Origin: Xenophilus aerolatus
GTDB lineage: Bacteria > Pseudomonadota > Gammaproteobacteria > Burkholderiales > Burkholderiaceae_C
Direction: 5' to 3'
DNA: 64,000 bases
Assembly: GCA_029968055.1 (NCBI GenBank)
Contig: JASCNX010000007.1
Location: 220,379-284,378, forward strand
Positions 8,105-16,971 of this stretch are shown piece by piece. The notes below the pieces were generated by a model. It did no database searches, was not told the DNA's origin, and saw nothing but the letters and a program-made list of their open reading frames with translations. The position numbers were made by a program, and so were the translations under genes. Position 1 is the stretch's first letter. Each line of letters opens with the position of its first letter.

Positions 8105-9060
8105 CTCGAACAATGAAGTCCCATCCGTTCCAGCAGGTCGACGTCTTCACCGACACCCCGTACCGCGGCAACCCGCTGGCCGTGGTGCTCGATGCCGAGG
8201 GCCTGGACGACGCGGCCATGCAGCGCTTCGCACGCTGGACGAACCTGTCGGAAACCACCTTCGTGCTGCCGCCCACCGACCCGGGCGCCGACTACCGCCT
8301 GCGCATCTTCACGCCCGGCGGCGAGTTGCCCTTCGCCGGCCATCCCACGCTGGGCACCTGCCATGCGTGGCTGCGCGCCGGCGGCGCGCCGAAGACCCCG
8401 GGCCGCGTGGTGCAGCAGTGCGGCGCGGGCCTGGTGCAGATCCGGCGAGAAACCGGGCATGCGGCCGGCGAGCGGCTGGCATTCGCCGCGCCGCCCCTCA
8501 AGCGCAGCGCGCCCAGCCCGATGCTGCTGGCCAAGGTCGCGAACGCGCTCGGGTTGAAGGCGGCGCAGATCACGGCGGCGCAACTGCTCGACAACGGCCC
8601 CGTGTGGCTGGGCCTGCTGCTGGCCGACGACGAGGCCGTGCTGTCGCTGCGGCCGGACCACCGCGCACTGCGGGAACTGGGGCAGAAGGTGGGCGTGGCC
8701 GGCGCGCCCTGCGCACCGGATGCGGCGCCCCTGATTGCAAGATCGAACCGCGAGGCGCGGGCCTTCGGCGGCGGCGCCTCTGCCGCCGTGGCCGGGCGCA
8801 TCGCCGAGCACCAGGTCGACCTCGAGGTGCGCGCCTTCGCGGCGCCGGTCGGCGTCGACGAAGACCCGGTGACGGGCAGCCTCAACGCCGGCCTGGCGCA
8901 ATGGCTCATCGCCGACGGCCACCTGCCTGCCAACTACGTGGCCGGCCAGGGCCAGTGCCTGGACCGCGACGGCCGGGTCTTCATCGAGCGCGACGAGGCC
9001 GGCCAGGTGTGGGTGGGCGGGCACTCGGTGAGCTGCGTGGAAGGCCGGGTGACGCTGTGA
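8101..9060 (+). CDS. PhzF-family isomerase/epimerase-like protein (copy 2)
   Basis: The 319-residue protein has the PhzF fold. It shows [17 protein letters not shown] at the N-terminus, the family glutamate E51 in [25 protein letters not shown] near residue 78, and [16 protein letters not shown] in the second lobe. It is longer than, and only distantly similar to, the copy at 6604, so a different substrate or a heteromeric pairing is possible. The start overlaps the glutathione transferase stop, and its own stop overlaps the GTG start of the next gene. An alternative ATG lies four codons downstream at 8113. Confidence 0.87.
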   Translation: MTRTMKSHPFQQVDVFTDTPYRGNPLAVVLDAEGLDDAAMQRFARWTNLSETTFVLPPTDPGADYRLRIFTPGGELPFAGHPTLGTCHAWLRAGGAPKTPGRVVQQCGAGLVQIRRETGHAAGERLAFAAPPLKRSAPSPMLLAKVANALGLKAAQITAAQLLDNGPVWLGLLLADDEAVLSLRPDHRALRELGQKVGVAGAPCAPDAAPLIARSNREARAFGGGASAAVAGRIAEHQVDLEVRAFAAPVGVDEDPVTGSLNAGLAQWLIADGHLPANYVAGQGQCLDRDGRVFIERDEAGQVWVGGHSVSCVEGRVTL

Positions 9061-9758
9061 CGCCCGCCGCACACATCGACCACCTGGTCGTTGCGGCTGC
9101 CACGCTCGACGAAGGCGTGGCCTGGTGCGAGGCCACGCTGGGCGTGCTGCCCGGGCCGGGCGGCGAGCATCCGCTGATGGGCACCCACAACCGGCTGCTG
9201 GGCCTGGGCAGCGAACGCTTCCCGCGCTGCTATTTCGAGATCATCGCCATCGACCCCGCCGCCGTGCCCGCACGGGCGCGCCACCAGCGGCGCTGGTTCG
9301 ACCTCGACGATCCGGCGCTGCAGACGGCGCTGGCCAAGGACGGGCCGCGCCTGGTGCACTGGGTCGCGCGCGTGCCCGACGCGCGGGCCGCCGTGCACGC
9401 GCTCGCGGCGGAGCCGACGCACATCGACCGCGGCCACGTGCTGGCCGCATCGCGCGAGACGCCGCGGGGCCGGCTGGACTGGCAGATCACCGTGCGCGAC
9501 GACGGCCAGCGCCTGTTCTACGGCGCACTGCCGACGCTGATCCAGTGGGGCAGCGTGCATCCGGCCGACGGCTTCGAGCCCTCCGGACTGGGCCTGCTGG
9601 GGCTCGAGGCCGCGCACCCGCGGCCGGAGGTGCTGCACGCCGCGCTGGCGCGGGTCGGGCTGCAGGATGCCATCGCGGTCGAAGCGGGTGCACCAAACTT
9701 CAAGGCCCGGCTCATGACGCCCAAAGGCCCCGTCACCCTCGAATCGAAAGGACTCTGA
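9057..9758 (+). CDS. VOC/glyoxalase-like domain protein
   Basis: The 233-residue protein starts with GTG, overlapping the upstream stop in a GTGA junction. Its beginning, [20 protein letters not shown], matches the first strand-helix unit of glyoxalase-like (VOC) proteins, with a possible metal-binding histidine in IDHLV, and [10 protein letters not shown] and CYFEIIAID continue the fold. The second half (from about residue 95) looks like a diverged second VOC module. Members act as dioxygenases, isomerases or resistance proteins. The reaction here is unknown. Its stop and the next ATG share one base (TGATG). Confidence 0.8.
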   Translation: MTPAAHIDHLVVAAATLDEGVAWCEATLGVLPGPGGEHPLMGTHNRLLGLGSERFPRCYFEIIAIDPAAVPARARHQRRWFDLDDPALQTALAKDGPRLVHWVARVPDARAAVHALAAEPTHIDRGHVLAASRETPRGRLDWQITVRDDGQRLFYGALPTLIQWGSVHPADGFEPSGLGLLGLEAAHPRPEVLHAALARVGLQDAIAVEAGAPNFKARLMTPKGPVTLESKGL

Positions 9759-10390
9759 TGCTCTCCCTGCACGACCTCCTCTTCTTCTCCGTCGCCGCGC
9801 TGGTGCTGGTGCTCACGCCGGGGCCGAACATGATCTATTGCGTCTCGCGCGCGCTGTGCCAGGGGCGCGCGGCCGGGCTCATCTCGCTGGGCGGCGTGCT
9901 GCTCGGGTTCGTGGTGCACCTGCTGGCGGCAGCGCTGGGCCTCACGGCCCTGCTGGCCGCCGTGCCCTTCGCCTTCGACGCGATCCGCCTCGCCGGCGCG
10001 GCCTACCTGCTGTGGCTCGCTTGGCAGGCGGTGCGCCCCGGCGGCACGGCCCCGTTCCAGGCCCGCACCCTGCCGCACGATCCACCCGGCAGGCTCTTCA
10101 GCATGGGCTTCGTGACCAACGTGCTCAATCCCAAGGTCGCGATGTTCTACCTGTCCTTCTTCCCGCAGTTCCTGCACCCCGAGAAGGGCTCGGTCTTGCT
10201 GCAGAGCCTGCAGCTGGGCATGGTGCAGGTCGGCATCAGCGGCGCGGTGAACTGCGCGCTGGTGATGGGCGCGGCGGGCATCACGGCCTTCCTGTCGCGC
10301 AGCGAGGCCTGGCTGCGCGCGCAGCGCTGGGTGATGGGCAGCGTGCTGGCCCTGCTGGCCGTGCGCATCGCGCTGCCGGACCGCCGGTGA
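9758..10390 (+). CDS. LysE/RhtB-family amino-acid exporter (copy 3)
   Basis: The 210-residue inner-membrane protein has the family marks VLTPGPNMIYCVSRAL near residue 20 and GFVTNVLNPKVAMFYLSFFP in the middle, and ends with a hydrophobic helix. It is coupled to the preceding VOC gene through a one-base overlap and is followed after 11 bases by the dehydratase-like gene. It most resembles the threonine/homoserine efflux branch by motif spacing, but substrate assignment from sequence is unsafe. Confidence 0.9.
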   Translation: MLSLHDLLFFSVAALVLVLTPGPNMIYCVSRALCQGRAAGLISLGGVLLGFVVHLLAAALGLTALLAAVPFAFDAIRLAGAAYLLWLAWQAVRPGGTAPFQARTLPHDPPGRLFSMGFVTNVLNPKVAMFYLSFFPQFLHPEKGSVLLQSLQLGMVQVGISGAVNCALVMGAAGITAFLSRSEAWLRAQRWVMGSVLALLAVRIALPDRR

Positions 10391-10401
10391 GGGACGCGCC
10401 C

Positions 10402-11406
10402 ATGCAGTTCACCCGCGACGAGATCGCCGACGCGCAGCGCACCGTCTACGCGGCGCTGCCGCCCACGCCGCAGTACGCTTGGCCGCTGCTGACCGAGGCG
10501 CTCGGCGCCGAGGCCTGGGTCAAGCACGAGAACCACACGCCCGCCGGCGCCTTCAAGATCCGCGGCGGGCTGACCTACTTCGAGGCCCTGGCGCGGCTGC
10601 AGCCGCAGGTGCGCCATGTGATCAGCGCCACGCGCGGCAACCACGGCCAGTCGGTCGGCTTCGCGGCGCGGCGCCACGGCCTGGCGGCGACCGTCGTGGT
10701 GCCGCACGGCAATTCGATCGAGAAGAACGCGGCCATGCGTGCGCTGGGCGTCACCCTGGTCGAACACGGCGACGACTTCCAGGCCGCGGCCGACCACGCG
10801 GCCGCGCTGGCCGTGACGCAGGACCTGCACCGCGTGCCCTCCTTCCACCGCGACCTGGTGCGCGGCGTGGCGACGGCGTACGTCGAGTTCTTCGAGGCGC
10901 TGAAGCACGCGCCGCCCGAGGTGCTGTTCGTGCCCATCGGCCTGGGCTCGGGCTTCGCCGGCGCGGCGGCGGCGCGGGCGCACGTGGGCGTGAAGACGAA
11001 GCTGGTGGGCGTGGTGTCGGCACACGCCACGGCGTACCTCGACTCCTGGCGCGCCGGCCGGCCGATGGATGCGCCACCGACCACCCAGCTGGCCGACGGC
11101 ATGGCCTGCCGCACGCCGGTGCCGGAGTCGCTGGACGTGATCCGCCGCGAAGCCGAGGACGTGGTGGCCGTGAGCGACGAGGAGGTGGCGCATGCGATGC
11201 GCCTGCTCTACAGCGCCACGCACAACGTGGCCGAGGGTGCCGGCGCCGCCGCGCTGGCCGCGGCATGGCAGCAGCGCGGGCGCTGGGCCGGCCGGCGGAT
11301 CGGCATCGCGCTCACGGGCGGCAACGTCGATGCCGCCGTCTTCAGCCGGGTGTTGCAGCCGCCGCCTGAAGCATCTGCGCCAGCAGCTGCGGCTGCACCG
11401 GCTTGA
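10402..11406 (+). CDS. Threonine dehydratase/serine racemase-like PLP enzyme
   Basis: The 334-residue protein is a fold-type-II PLP enzyme. The Schiff-base lysine is K52 in TPAGAFKIRGG, where Ala replaces the usual Ser, and RGNHGQSVGFAARRHG is the substrate loop. The phosphate loop is GLGSGFAGA rather than a plain glycine tetrad. There is no regulatory ACT domain, so it resembles catabolic dehydratases or racemases. Such enzymes deaminate or racemise hydroxy amino acids. A GTG at 10387 overlapping the upstream stop is an alternative start. The last about 20 residues (PPPEASAPAAAAAPA) are encoded antisense to the end of the histidine kinase gene, a 65-base tail-to-tail overlap, and look like a non-conserved extension. 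Confidence 0.85.
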   Translation: MQFTRDEIADAQRTVYAALPPTPQYAWPLLTEALGAEAWVKHENHTPAGAFKIRGGLTYFEALARLQPQVRHVISATRGNHGQSVGFAARRHGLAATVVVPHGNSIEKNAAMRALGVTLVEHGDDFQAAADHAAALAVTQDLHRVPSFHRDLVRGVATAYVEFFEALKHAPPEVLFVPIGLGSGFAGAAAARAHVGVKTKLVGVVSAHATAYLDSWRAGRPMDAPPTTQLADGMACRTPVPESLDVIRREAEDVVAVSDEEVAHAMRLLYSATHNVAEGAGAAALAAAWQQRGRWAGRRIGIALTGGNVDAAVFSRVLQPPPEASAPAAAAAPA

Positions 11407-13213
11407 ACACGACGGCCAGGCCGCTCTCGTAGGCGGCGCGCACGCGCGCCGGCTCGGTGTCGCCGGTGATCAGGATGGCCGGCAGTTCGCGGCCTGCTGC
11501 GCGGCGCAGGCGCCGCACGGCCTCGATGCCGGTGACCGAACCGGCCAGGCGGAAGTCCACCAGCATCACGTCGAGCGCGGCGCCCTCGCGCGACACCACG
11601 GCCTGCGCCTCGGCCACCGTGCGCGTGGCGTGCACGGCGCTGCAATAGGGCTGCAGCCACAGGCGCATGGCATCGCCCACGGCATGTTCGTCGTCCAGCA
11701 GCAGCACGTTGGGCCGCCGCGCCTCCAGGCTGTGCGTGTGCGAATGCACCGGCTCCAGGTGCATCGGCCCGCTGGCCGTGGTCACCATCGGCGCCAGCGT
11801 GCTGTCGCCGAAGCCCGAGACCGGCCCCTGCCCCGCGGCCAGCGGCAGGTCGACCCAGAAGGCGCTGCCGCGCCCGGGCACGGAATGCACGCCGGTGCGC
11901 CCGCCCAGCAGCAGCGCGAGGCGCCGGACGATCGCCAGGCCGATGCCCAGCCCCTGCGCGGCATCGCGCTGCGCATTGCCCACCTGGTAGAACTCCTCGT
12001 ACAGGCGCGGCAGGTGCTCGGCCGCCATGCCGGGCCCCTCGTCGCGCACGGCGATGCGCACGCCGGGCCCCCGGCGCCTGGCGGTGACCAGGATGCGGCG
12101 GCCGCCCAGCGCGCGCGGCGCGTGCTTGATGGCGTTGTCCACCAGGTTGGACAGGATGCGCAGCAGCAGCGCCGGATCGGTGTCGAGCGTGTGGCCGCTG
12201 GCCTGCACGCGCAGGCTCAGGCCGGCGGCCTCCACGCGCGGCCCCTGCACCTGCGACAGCTGCGCGAAGACGTCCACCAGCGCCACCGGCCGCGGCGCGG
12301 GCTGCACGGTGCCGGCGTCGATGCGCGAGATGTCGAGCATGGCGTCGAGCAGGTGCCCGACCGAGGCCGCGGCGGCGCCCACCTGCTCGGCCATCGGGCG
12401 GGCCGGGTGGTCGGCCAGTTCGCGGCGCATCGCGTCCGACAGCAGCGCCAGCGCATGCACGGGCTGGCGCAGGTCGTGGCTGGCCGAGGCGAAGAAGCGC
12501 GTGCGCTCCTGGTTGAGTCGCTCCAGGTCGCCCTTCTGCGCGGCCAACTGTTCGCTCAGCGCCTCGGTCTGGAACTGCATGGCGACGCTGTGCGCGATCA
12601 TCTGGCGCTGCGCCAGCGCCAGGCGGGCGATCCAGGCCGAGAACAGCAGGATGCCCAGGCACAGGAACCAGCCTGCGGCACCGCCGTGCATCGCGCCGTA
12701 TGTGGCCATGCCCGCGGTGAGCGGAACCAGCCAGGCCGCAATGGCAGGCCGCCACAGCGCGACGGCCGGCACCGAACCCATGAGCATCGCGCACAGGGCC
12801 ACCCCGAGCAGCGCCGACAGCTCCACGTTCAGCGGCCCGGGCGGCAGCAGAAGGAAGGGCGAGAGCCCCCACACGATCGACAGCGCGAGCAGCGGCGCCA
12901 GGTAGGGGCGCTGGCCGGCGGGCGGTCCGTCGGGGTGCTCGGCCTCGGGATAGCGCCGCTCGTTGGCCAGGGCGACCGCGAGCCGGGCCACCATGGCCAC
13001 CGCGGCCAGACCCAGCCACAGGAACACGGCCCGGCGGTGGGTCAGCGACCAGTACAGCGCCCCGACCAGCGCAGCCGACAGGGCATGGGGGACGAAGGTC
13101 TTTCGGGCGAAGGACAGGAGCCGCCGCCGCATCCACCGCTCAACGCGCCCGGCCTGCGCCGGTGGGACGGGGGTCGCGCCAGCCGCCGGAACTGCACGGC
13201 TGCGGGAGAACAT
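11342..13213 (-). CDS. Hybrid sensor histidine kinase with C-terminal receiver
   Basis: The 623-residue protein has an N-terminal membrane part with about six hydrophobic segments (roughly 40-200), a short coiled coil (215-240), a HisKA domain with H246 in ASHDLRQPVHAL, and an HATPase with DNAIKHAPRA, DEGPGMA and QGLGIGLAIVRRLA. A receiver domain follows (about 500-623) with LLLDDEH and the likely phospho-acceptor in MLVDFRLAG. It probably phosphorylates its own receiver and an unlinked partner. The stimulus is unknown, and the membrane sensor lacks a large periplasmic loop. It lies 175 bp downstream of the autotransporter on the same strand, and inverted repeats occupy that gap. Its 3 prime end overlaps the convergent dehydratase-like gene. 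Confidence 0.9.
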   Translation of the reverse strand: MFSRSRAVPAAGATPVPPAQAGRVERWMRRRLLSFARKTFVPHALSAALVGALYWSLTHRRAVFLWLGLAAVAMVARLAVALANERRYPEAEHPDGPPAGQRPYLAPLLALSIVWGLSPFLLLPPGPLNVELSALLGVALCAMLMGSVPAVALWRPAIAAWLVPLTAGMATYGAMHGGAAGWFLCLGILLFSAWIARLALAQRQMIAHSVAMQFQTEALSEQLAAQKGDLERLNQERTRFFASASHDLRQPVHALALLSDAMRRELADHPARPMAEQVGAAAASVGHLLDAMLDISRIDAGTVQPAPRPVALVDVFAQLSQVQGPRVEAAGLSLRVQASGHTLDTDPALLLRILSNLVDNAIKHAPRALGGRRILVTARRRGPGVRIAVRDEGPGMAAEHLPRLYEEFYQVGNAQRDAAQGLGIGLAIVRRLALLLGGRTGVHSVPGRGSAFWVDLPLAAGQGPVSGFGDSTLAPMVTTASGPMHLEPVHSHTHSLEARRPNVLLLDDEHAVGDAMRLWLQPYCSAVHATRTVAEAQAVVSREGAALDVMLVDFRLAGSVTGIEAVRRLRRAAGRELPAILITGDTEPARVRAAYESGLAVVFKPVQPQLLAQMLQAAAATPG

Positions 13214-13289
13214 AGGCCGCAGAGTCTAAAGGCCGGCCGAGTCCCCGCCGGGCGGGTTGCGACAAGAAATCGATTGCAGGCTTTGCCCC

Positions 13290-13339
13290 AGCGCAAGATG
13301 CCCGAGAAATCGAGTGAACTAGTTCACGAATCTTGCGCT
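13290..13339. promoter_or_regulatory. Paired inverted repeats upstream of the hybrid kinase
   Basis: AGCGCAAGAT (13290-13299) and ATCTTGCGCT (13330-13339) are perfect inverted copies. Between them lies a perfect 14-base palindrome, GTGAACTAGTTCAC (13314-13327). The block falls between the autotransporter stop and the kinase start. It may be an operator for the kinase promoter or an RNA fold ending the autotransporter transcript, but no U-tract follows on either strand. Confidence 0.5.
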
Positions 13340-13388
13340 GACCTGACCACACGCGGAACGGGGCCGCCCATCAGGGCAGCCCTGCCGC

Positions 13389-16300
13389 TTACCAGCGCAC
13401 CTTCACGCCCAGGCTGCCGTTGACGCCGCTCTTGGTGCGCGCGTCGCCGCCCGAGGCCCACAGCTTGCCCACCTCGCCATACAGGCTCGTGGCCGGGCTC
13501 AGCTGCCAGGTCGCCCCCAGCGCCAGCTCGCTGCTCGTGCCGCCCGTCCTCGTCAGGATCGGCGTGCTGGCCGCCGGGCCGATGAAGGTCGTGGTGTCGG
13601 TACCGCTGCCGCGCTTGTACACGTTCACCCGCGCATAGGGCTGCAAGGTGCCCAGCCCGGTCTGGAACTCGCCCTTGACGCGCACCCCGGCGCGCGCCAG
13701 CCAGCCCCCGTCGGTGTTCTGCTGCACCCACGCGCCGGTGATGGACGTGTCGTCCAGGCTCAGGCGCTGGTGCACCAGCTGCAGCTGCGGCTCGATCGTC
13801 CAGTTCGGCGCGATCGCGAAGGCCTGGCCCACCTCGATCGAAGCCAGCAGGCTGTCGCCCTTGCCGCTGCTGGAGAAGGCCAGCGTGGGGCTGGCGGTGT
13901 AGCGATGGCGCCCGGCCTGCAGCACGCCGTCGACGTACAGGCCCGATTCGTTCTTCCAGGTGGCGTACGCGCCCAGGTACTGGCTGCGCAGGTCGTTGGA
14001 GCCGGCCGCGTAGTTCAGCACGCCACGGGCGAAGCCGGTGACGCTCATGTCGCCCTCGAGCTGGCCGACGTAGACGCCGGTGCGCCAGTTGGCGTTGGCC
14101 CACAGGTCGGTGCCGGCCTGGAAGCCCGTCAGGCGCCCGGAGCTGCCGGGCGAGACGGTGCCCGACTGCTGGATGTCGCGGTCGATGCTGATCACGCGGC
14201 CCCAGGCCTGGCGGTAGCCCTGATCGGGCGCGCTGGTATTGGTGCCCGTGCCGCCGTCGTCGCCGATGCGCTGGTGCATGTTGCCCAGCATGGCCAGGTT
14301 GGACTGGCGCAGCTGCTCGGGCAGTGCGGCGTACAGGGGGACGTCGGCGCGGTAGGTGGGCAGGCTCGCGGCAGGCGTGGCAGGCGTGGCGGGCGTGCCG
14401 CCCCCCGTGCTGCCACCTCCGCCACCACCACCGGCAGGCGGGGTGACGGTGGTGGTCGAACGCAGGTACCAGTTCTCGCCCGCGCCGCTGGCATCGGCCG
14501 CGTACAGGCGGTATTCGAAGGCGCCGGCATCGACATGGCCGCCCACGAGGTTGAAGGCGCTCTTCGTGCTCTGCGCGGTGGTGGTGGCGCCGTTGGCGGC
14601 GCTGATGACCTCGATCCCGTTGCCGCTGGTCAGCGCACCGAGCCCGCCCAGGTTGGTGACCCGGAGGTTGGTGGTGCCGGTGGCGGCGGCATTGGGGCCA
14701 TTGAGGATGAGCCGGTCGCTCACGCTGGCGCTGTCGCCCAGGGCCGTGCCGATGGACAGCAGGCCGCCGTTGCCGACCCACGGGCCGTTGACCGTGAGCG
14801 TGGTGCCCGGCGCGCTGCCCAGCAGCGACACCGTGCCGCTGTTGGCCATCGCGCCGATGGTCTGGCTGTGGCCGGCCAGGTCGAGCGTGGCACCGCTGGC
14901 CACCGAGTAGGCGCTGGCGGGCGCGAAGGTGTTCGCGGCGCCGGCTTGGAGCGTGCCGCCGCTCACCCGGGTCGCGCCGGTGTAGCTGTTGGCGCCGCTG
15001 AGCCTCAGGACGCCGGGGCCGTACTTCTCAAGCGTGCCGCCGACGGTGTTCGGACCGCTCAGCGTGGCGGCCGACGCGCCGTCGGAGATCGTTCCGGCGA
15101 AGTCGCCGGCGCCCACGCGCAGGGTGCCCGCGCCAAGCCCGACCGAGCCGCTGCCCTGCAGCGCGCCGAGCGTCTCGACCACCGGGGCCGCGCTGCTGTA
15201 GAGCGCCAGGCCCTCGACCGGCACCGTGCTGCCGGCCAGCGGCGTCGCGTGGCCGGTGCTGTTGACGGTCACGGTGGCTCCGTCGGCGATCTGCTCGCTG
15301 CCCGCGACAAGAACGGACGCCGCGCCGTTGATGGCGAGGTCGCCGGGGACGGCCGTCGCGCCGTTGCTCTTGGACAGCACCAGGGCGGCATTGCCCAGCA
15401 CGCTCGTCGGGCCGCCGTAGGTGTTGCTGGTGGCGCCGAAAAGGTTGAAGGTGTTGGTGCCACTGCCCGTGGCGTCGAAGGTGAGGCCCTGGCCGCCGCT
15501 GATCGCGCCGCCGAAGCCGAAGGTGCTCTGGCCCGCGGATGCGCCGTTGATGCGCACCGGGCCGTTGAGCGCCACGTTGCCGTTCAGCGTGAGGCTGGCG
15601 CTGCCCGGCGCGGTGGTGAGCATGTCGAAGCCGCCGTTCGCCGTCACGGCGTTGGCCAGCGTCGTGGCGGCCAGGCCCGTCCCCAGCGCCCCGCCGTTGA
15701 TGGTGAGCGCGCCGGTGCCCAGTGCGCTGTCGTTGTTGGCCAGCAGCGTGCCGGCGTTCAGCGTGGTGCCGCCCGAGTAGGTGTTGGCACCGCCCAGCGC
15801 GAGGGTGCCGGGGCCGTACTTGACGAGCCTGCCGCCGCTGCCCGAGGCGGTGCCGGTGACCGGGAACGTCAGCGACGGGTCGGAGATCACGCCGCTGAAA
15901 TCGCCCGCCCCGACCGCCAGGGTGCTCGAACCCAGGCCGATGGTGCCGTTGCCGTTGAGCGTGCCGATGGTTTCGGTGAGGTTGGGGCCGTAGAACAGCA
16001 GCCCCGGCAGCGGCACGACGAAGCCCTGCTTGATGCCGCCCTGGCTGTTGATGGTCACGGTGGCGTTGTCGGCGATCTGCTCGCTCTGCTGCACAGCGAC
16101 CGTCGACGTGCCCTCGACCAGCAGGTCGCCGGCGATGGAGGTGGCACCGCCCGTGCGGCGCAGTGCCAGCACGGCGTTGCCGCGGACAGTGGTGAGGCCG
16201 GTGTAGGTGTTGGACGCGCTGCCGACGAAATCGACGTCGCCCCATTCCGGCGCGGGCTGGTTCGACTCGATGGTCAGCCCCGAATTGCCCGAGATCGCGC

Positions 16301-16724
16301 CGGACAGGGTCAGCAGATAGGTGACCGAGCTCGGCGGGGTGCGGAAACTGATCGTCGGCGTGTTGGCCAGCGACACGTTGCCGGTCCACGTCATGCCGTA
16401 TTCCGCCGAGGGCTGCGCGCTGTTGGGATCGAGCGGATCGATCACGAAGGGGCCGTTGATCTGGACGTTGTTGGGCAGGGTCACGCCGCCGCGCAGCGTG
16501 CCGCCGTTGATGATGAGGTTGCCGGTGACCTGCGCACCCGGGTTCGTGACGTCCAGCGTGTCGCCGGGATTGATGGTGGTCTGCGCCATGGCCGGCAGGG
16601 CCAGCACGAGGGTGGCCAGCGGCAGGACGGCGCGACTGCCGCGCCCGTTGCGGCGGCTGGTCTCGGGTGCCGCGACCCACGTGCCCAGGGCCGCATTCCA
16701 CACACTTCTATGACATTTGTTCAC
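13389..16724 (-). CDS. Type V autotransporter with extended signal peptide and duplicated passenger modules
   Basis: The protein has about 1111 residues. I place the start at GTG 16724 because AAAGGG lies seven bases upstream and the product then begins VNKCHRSVWNAALGTWVAAPE, the extended signal peptide region of large autotransporters; it continues into a hydrophobic stretch ending LALPAMAQ. The passenger is a glycine/asparagine-rich beta-helix with passenger repeats such as KYGPGTLALGGANTYSGGTT. Two long modules share the order EQIAD.ATVT.NS, GLGxxTLxVGAGDF and ISD. A Pro/Gly linker with a seven-glycine run precedes the C-terminal beta-barrel (last about 290 residues), which ends in the aromatic VRW typical of outer-membrane insertion. 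It is a surface or secreted adhesin-like protein. The binding target is unknown. Confidence 0.92.
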   Translation of the reverse strand: MNKCHRSVWNAALGTWVAAPETSRRNGRGSRAVLPLATLVLALPAMAQTTINPGDTLDVTNPGAQVTGNLIINGGTLRGGVTLPNNVQINGPFVIDPLDPNSAQPSAEYGMTWTGNVSLANTPTISFRTPPSSVTYLLTLSGAISGNSGLTIESNQPAPEWGDVDFVGSASNTYTGLTTVRGNAVLALRRTGGATSIAGDLLVEGTSTVAVQQSEQIADNATVTINSQGGIKQGFVVPLPGLLFYGPNLTETIGTLNGNGTIGLGSSTLAVGAGDFSGVISDPSLTFPVTGTASGSGGRLVKYGPGTLALGGANTYSGGTTLNAGTLLANNDSALGTGALTINGGALGTGLAATTLANAVTANGGFDMLTTAPGSASLTLNGNVALNGPVRINGASAGQSTFGFGGAISGGQGLTFDATGSGTNTFNLFGATSNTYGGPTSVLGNAALVLSKSNGATAVPGDLAINGAASVLVAGSEQIADGATVTVNSTGHATPLAGSTVPVEGLALYSSAAPVVETLGALQGSGSVGLGAGTLRVGAGDFAGTISDGASAATLSGPNTVGGTLEKYGPGVLRLSGANSYTGATRVSGGTLQAGAANTFAPASAYSVASGATLDLAGHSQTIGAMANSGTVSLLGSAPGTTLTVNGPWVGNGGLLSIGTALGDSASVSDRLILNGPNAAATGTTNLRVTNLGGLGALTSGNGIEVISAANGATTTAQSTKSAFNLVGGHVDAGAFEYRLYAADASGAGENWYLRSTTTVTPPAGGGGGGGSTGGGTPATPATPAASLPTYRADVPLYAALPEQLRQSNLAMLGNMHQRIGDDGGTGTNTSAPDQGYRQAWGRVISIDRDIQQSGTVSPGSSGRLTGFQAGTDLWANANWRTGVYVGQLEGDMSVTGFARGVLNYAAGSNDLRSQYLGAYATWKNESGLYVDGVLQAGRHRYTASPTLAFSSSGKGDSLLASIEVGQAFAIAPNWTIEPQLQLVHQRLSLDDTSITGAWVQQNTDGGWLARAGVRVKGEFQTGLGTLQPYARVNVYKRGSGTDTTTFIGPAASTPILTRTGGTSSELALGATWQLSPATSLYGEVGKLWASGGDARTKSGVNGSLGVKVRW

Positions 16725-16971
16725 GTAGAGACCCTTTGAAGGCCGAAACCGTCGCCGCACCGGTCAGATGCGCGCGACGGATTCGAAAAAAGAAAACTGA
16801 AGTATTAGTTTGTGAAGTTTACCGGGCGTCGGATGAAGCCTGAAAAAGCGGTCGGGCGCCGGGAAAAGTTCACGGTGCATGGGCCGCGGGCGCGTCGCCG
16901 GCGCGACTGGCCGCCCTGCGGCCGTCGCCGCCGGGACAAATGCGGCGGACGGGCTCGCGAGAATCGGGCGC

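Noticed and set aside
6604..9060. Phenazine biosynthesis locus because of two PhzF genes
   Set aside because: No other phz genes (phzA/B, D, E, G) are present, and most PhzF homologues have other roles.
13770..16739. Very long plus-strand frame opposite the autotransporter
   Set aside because: The product is Arg/Gly/Ala-rich without domains, while the minus strand has a signal peptide, passenger repeats and barrel. Repeats of the real gene create the open frame.
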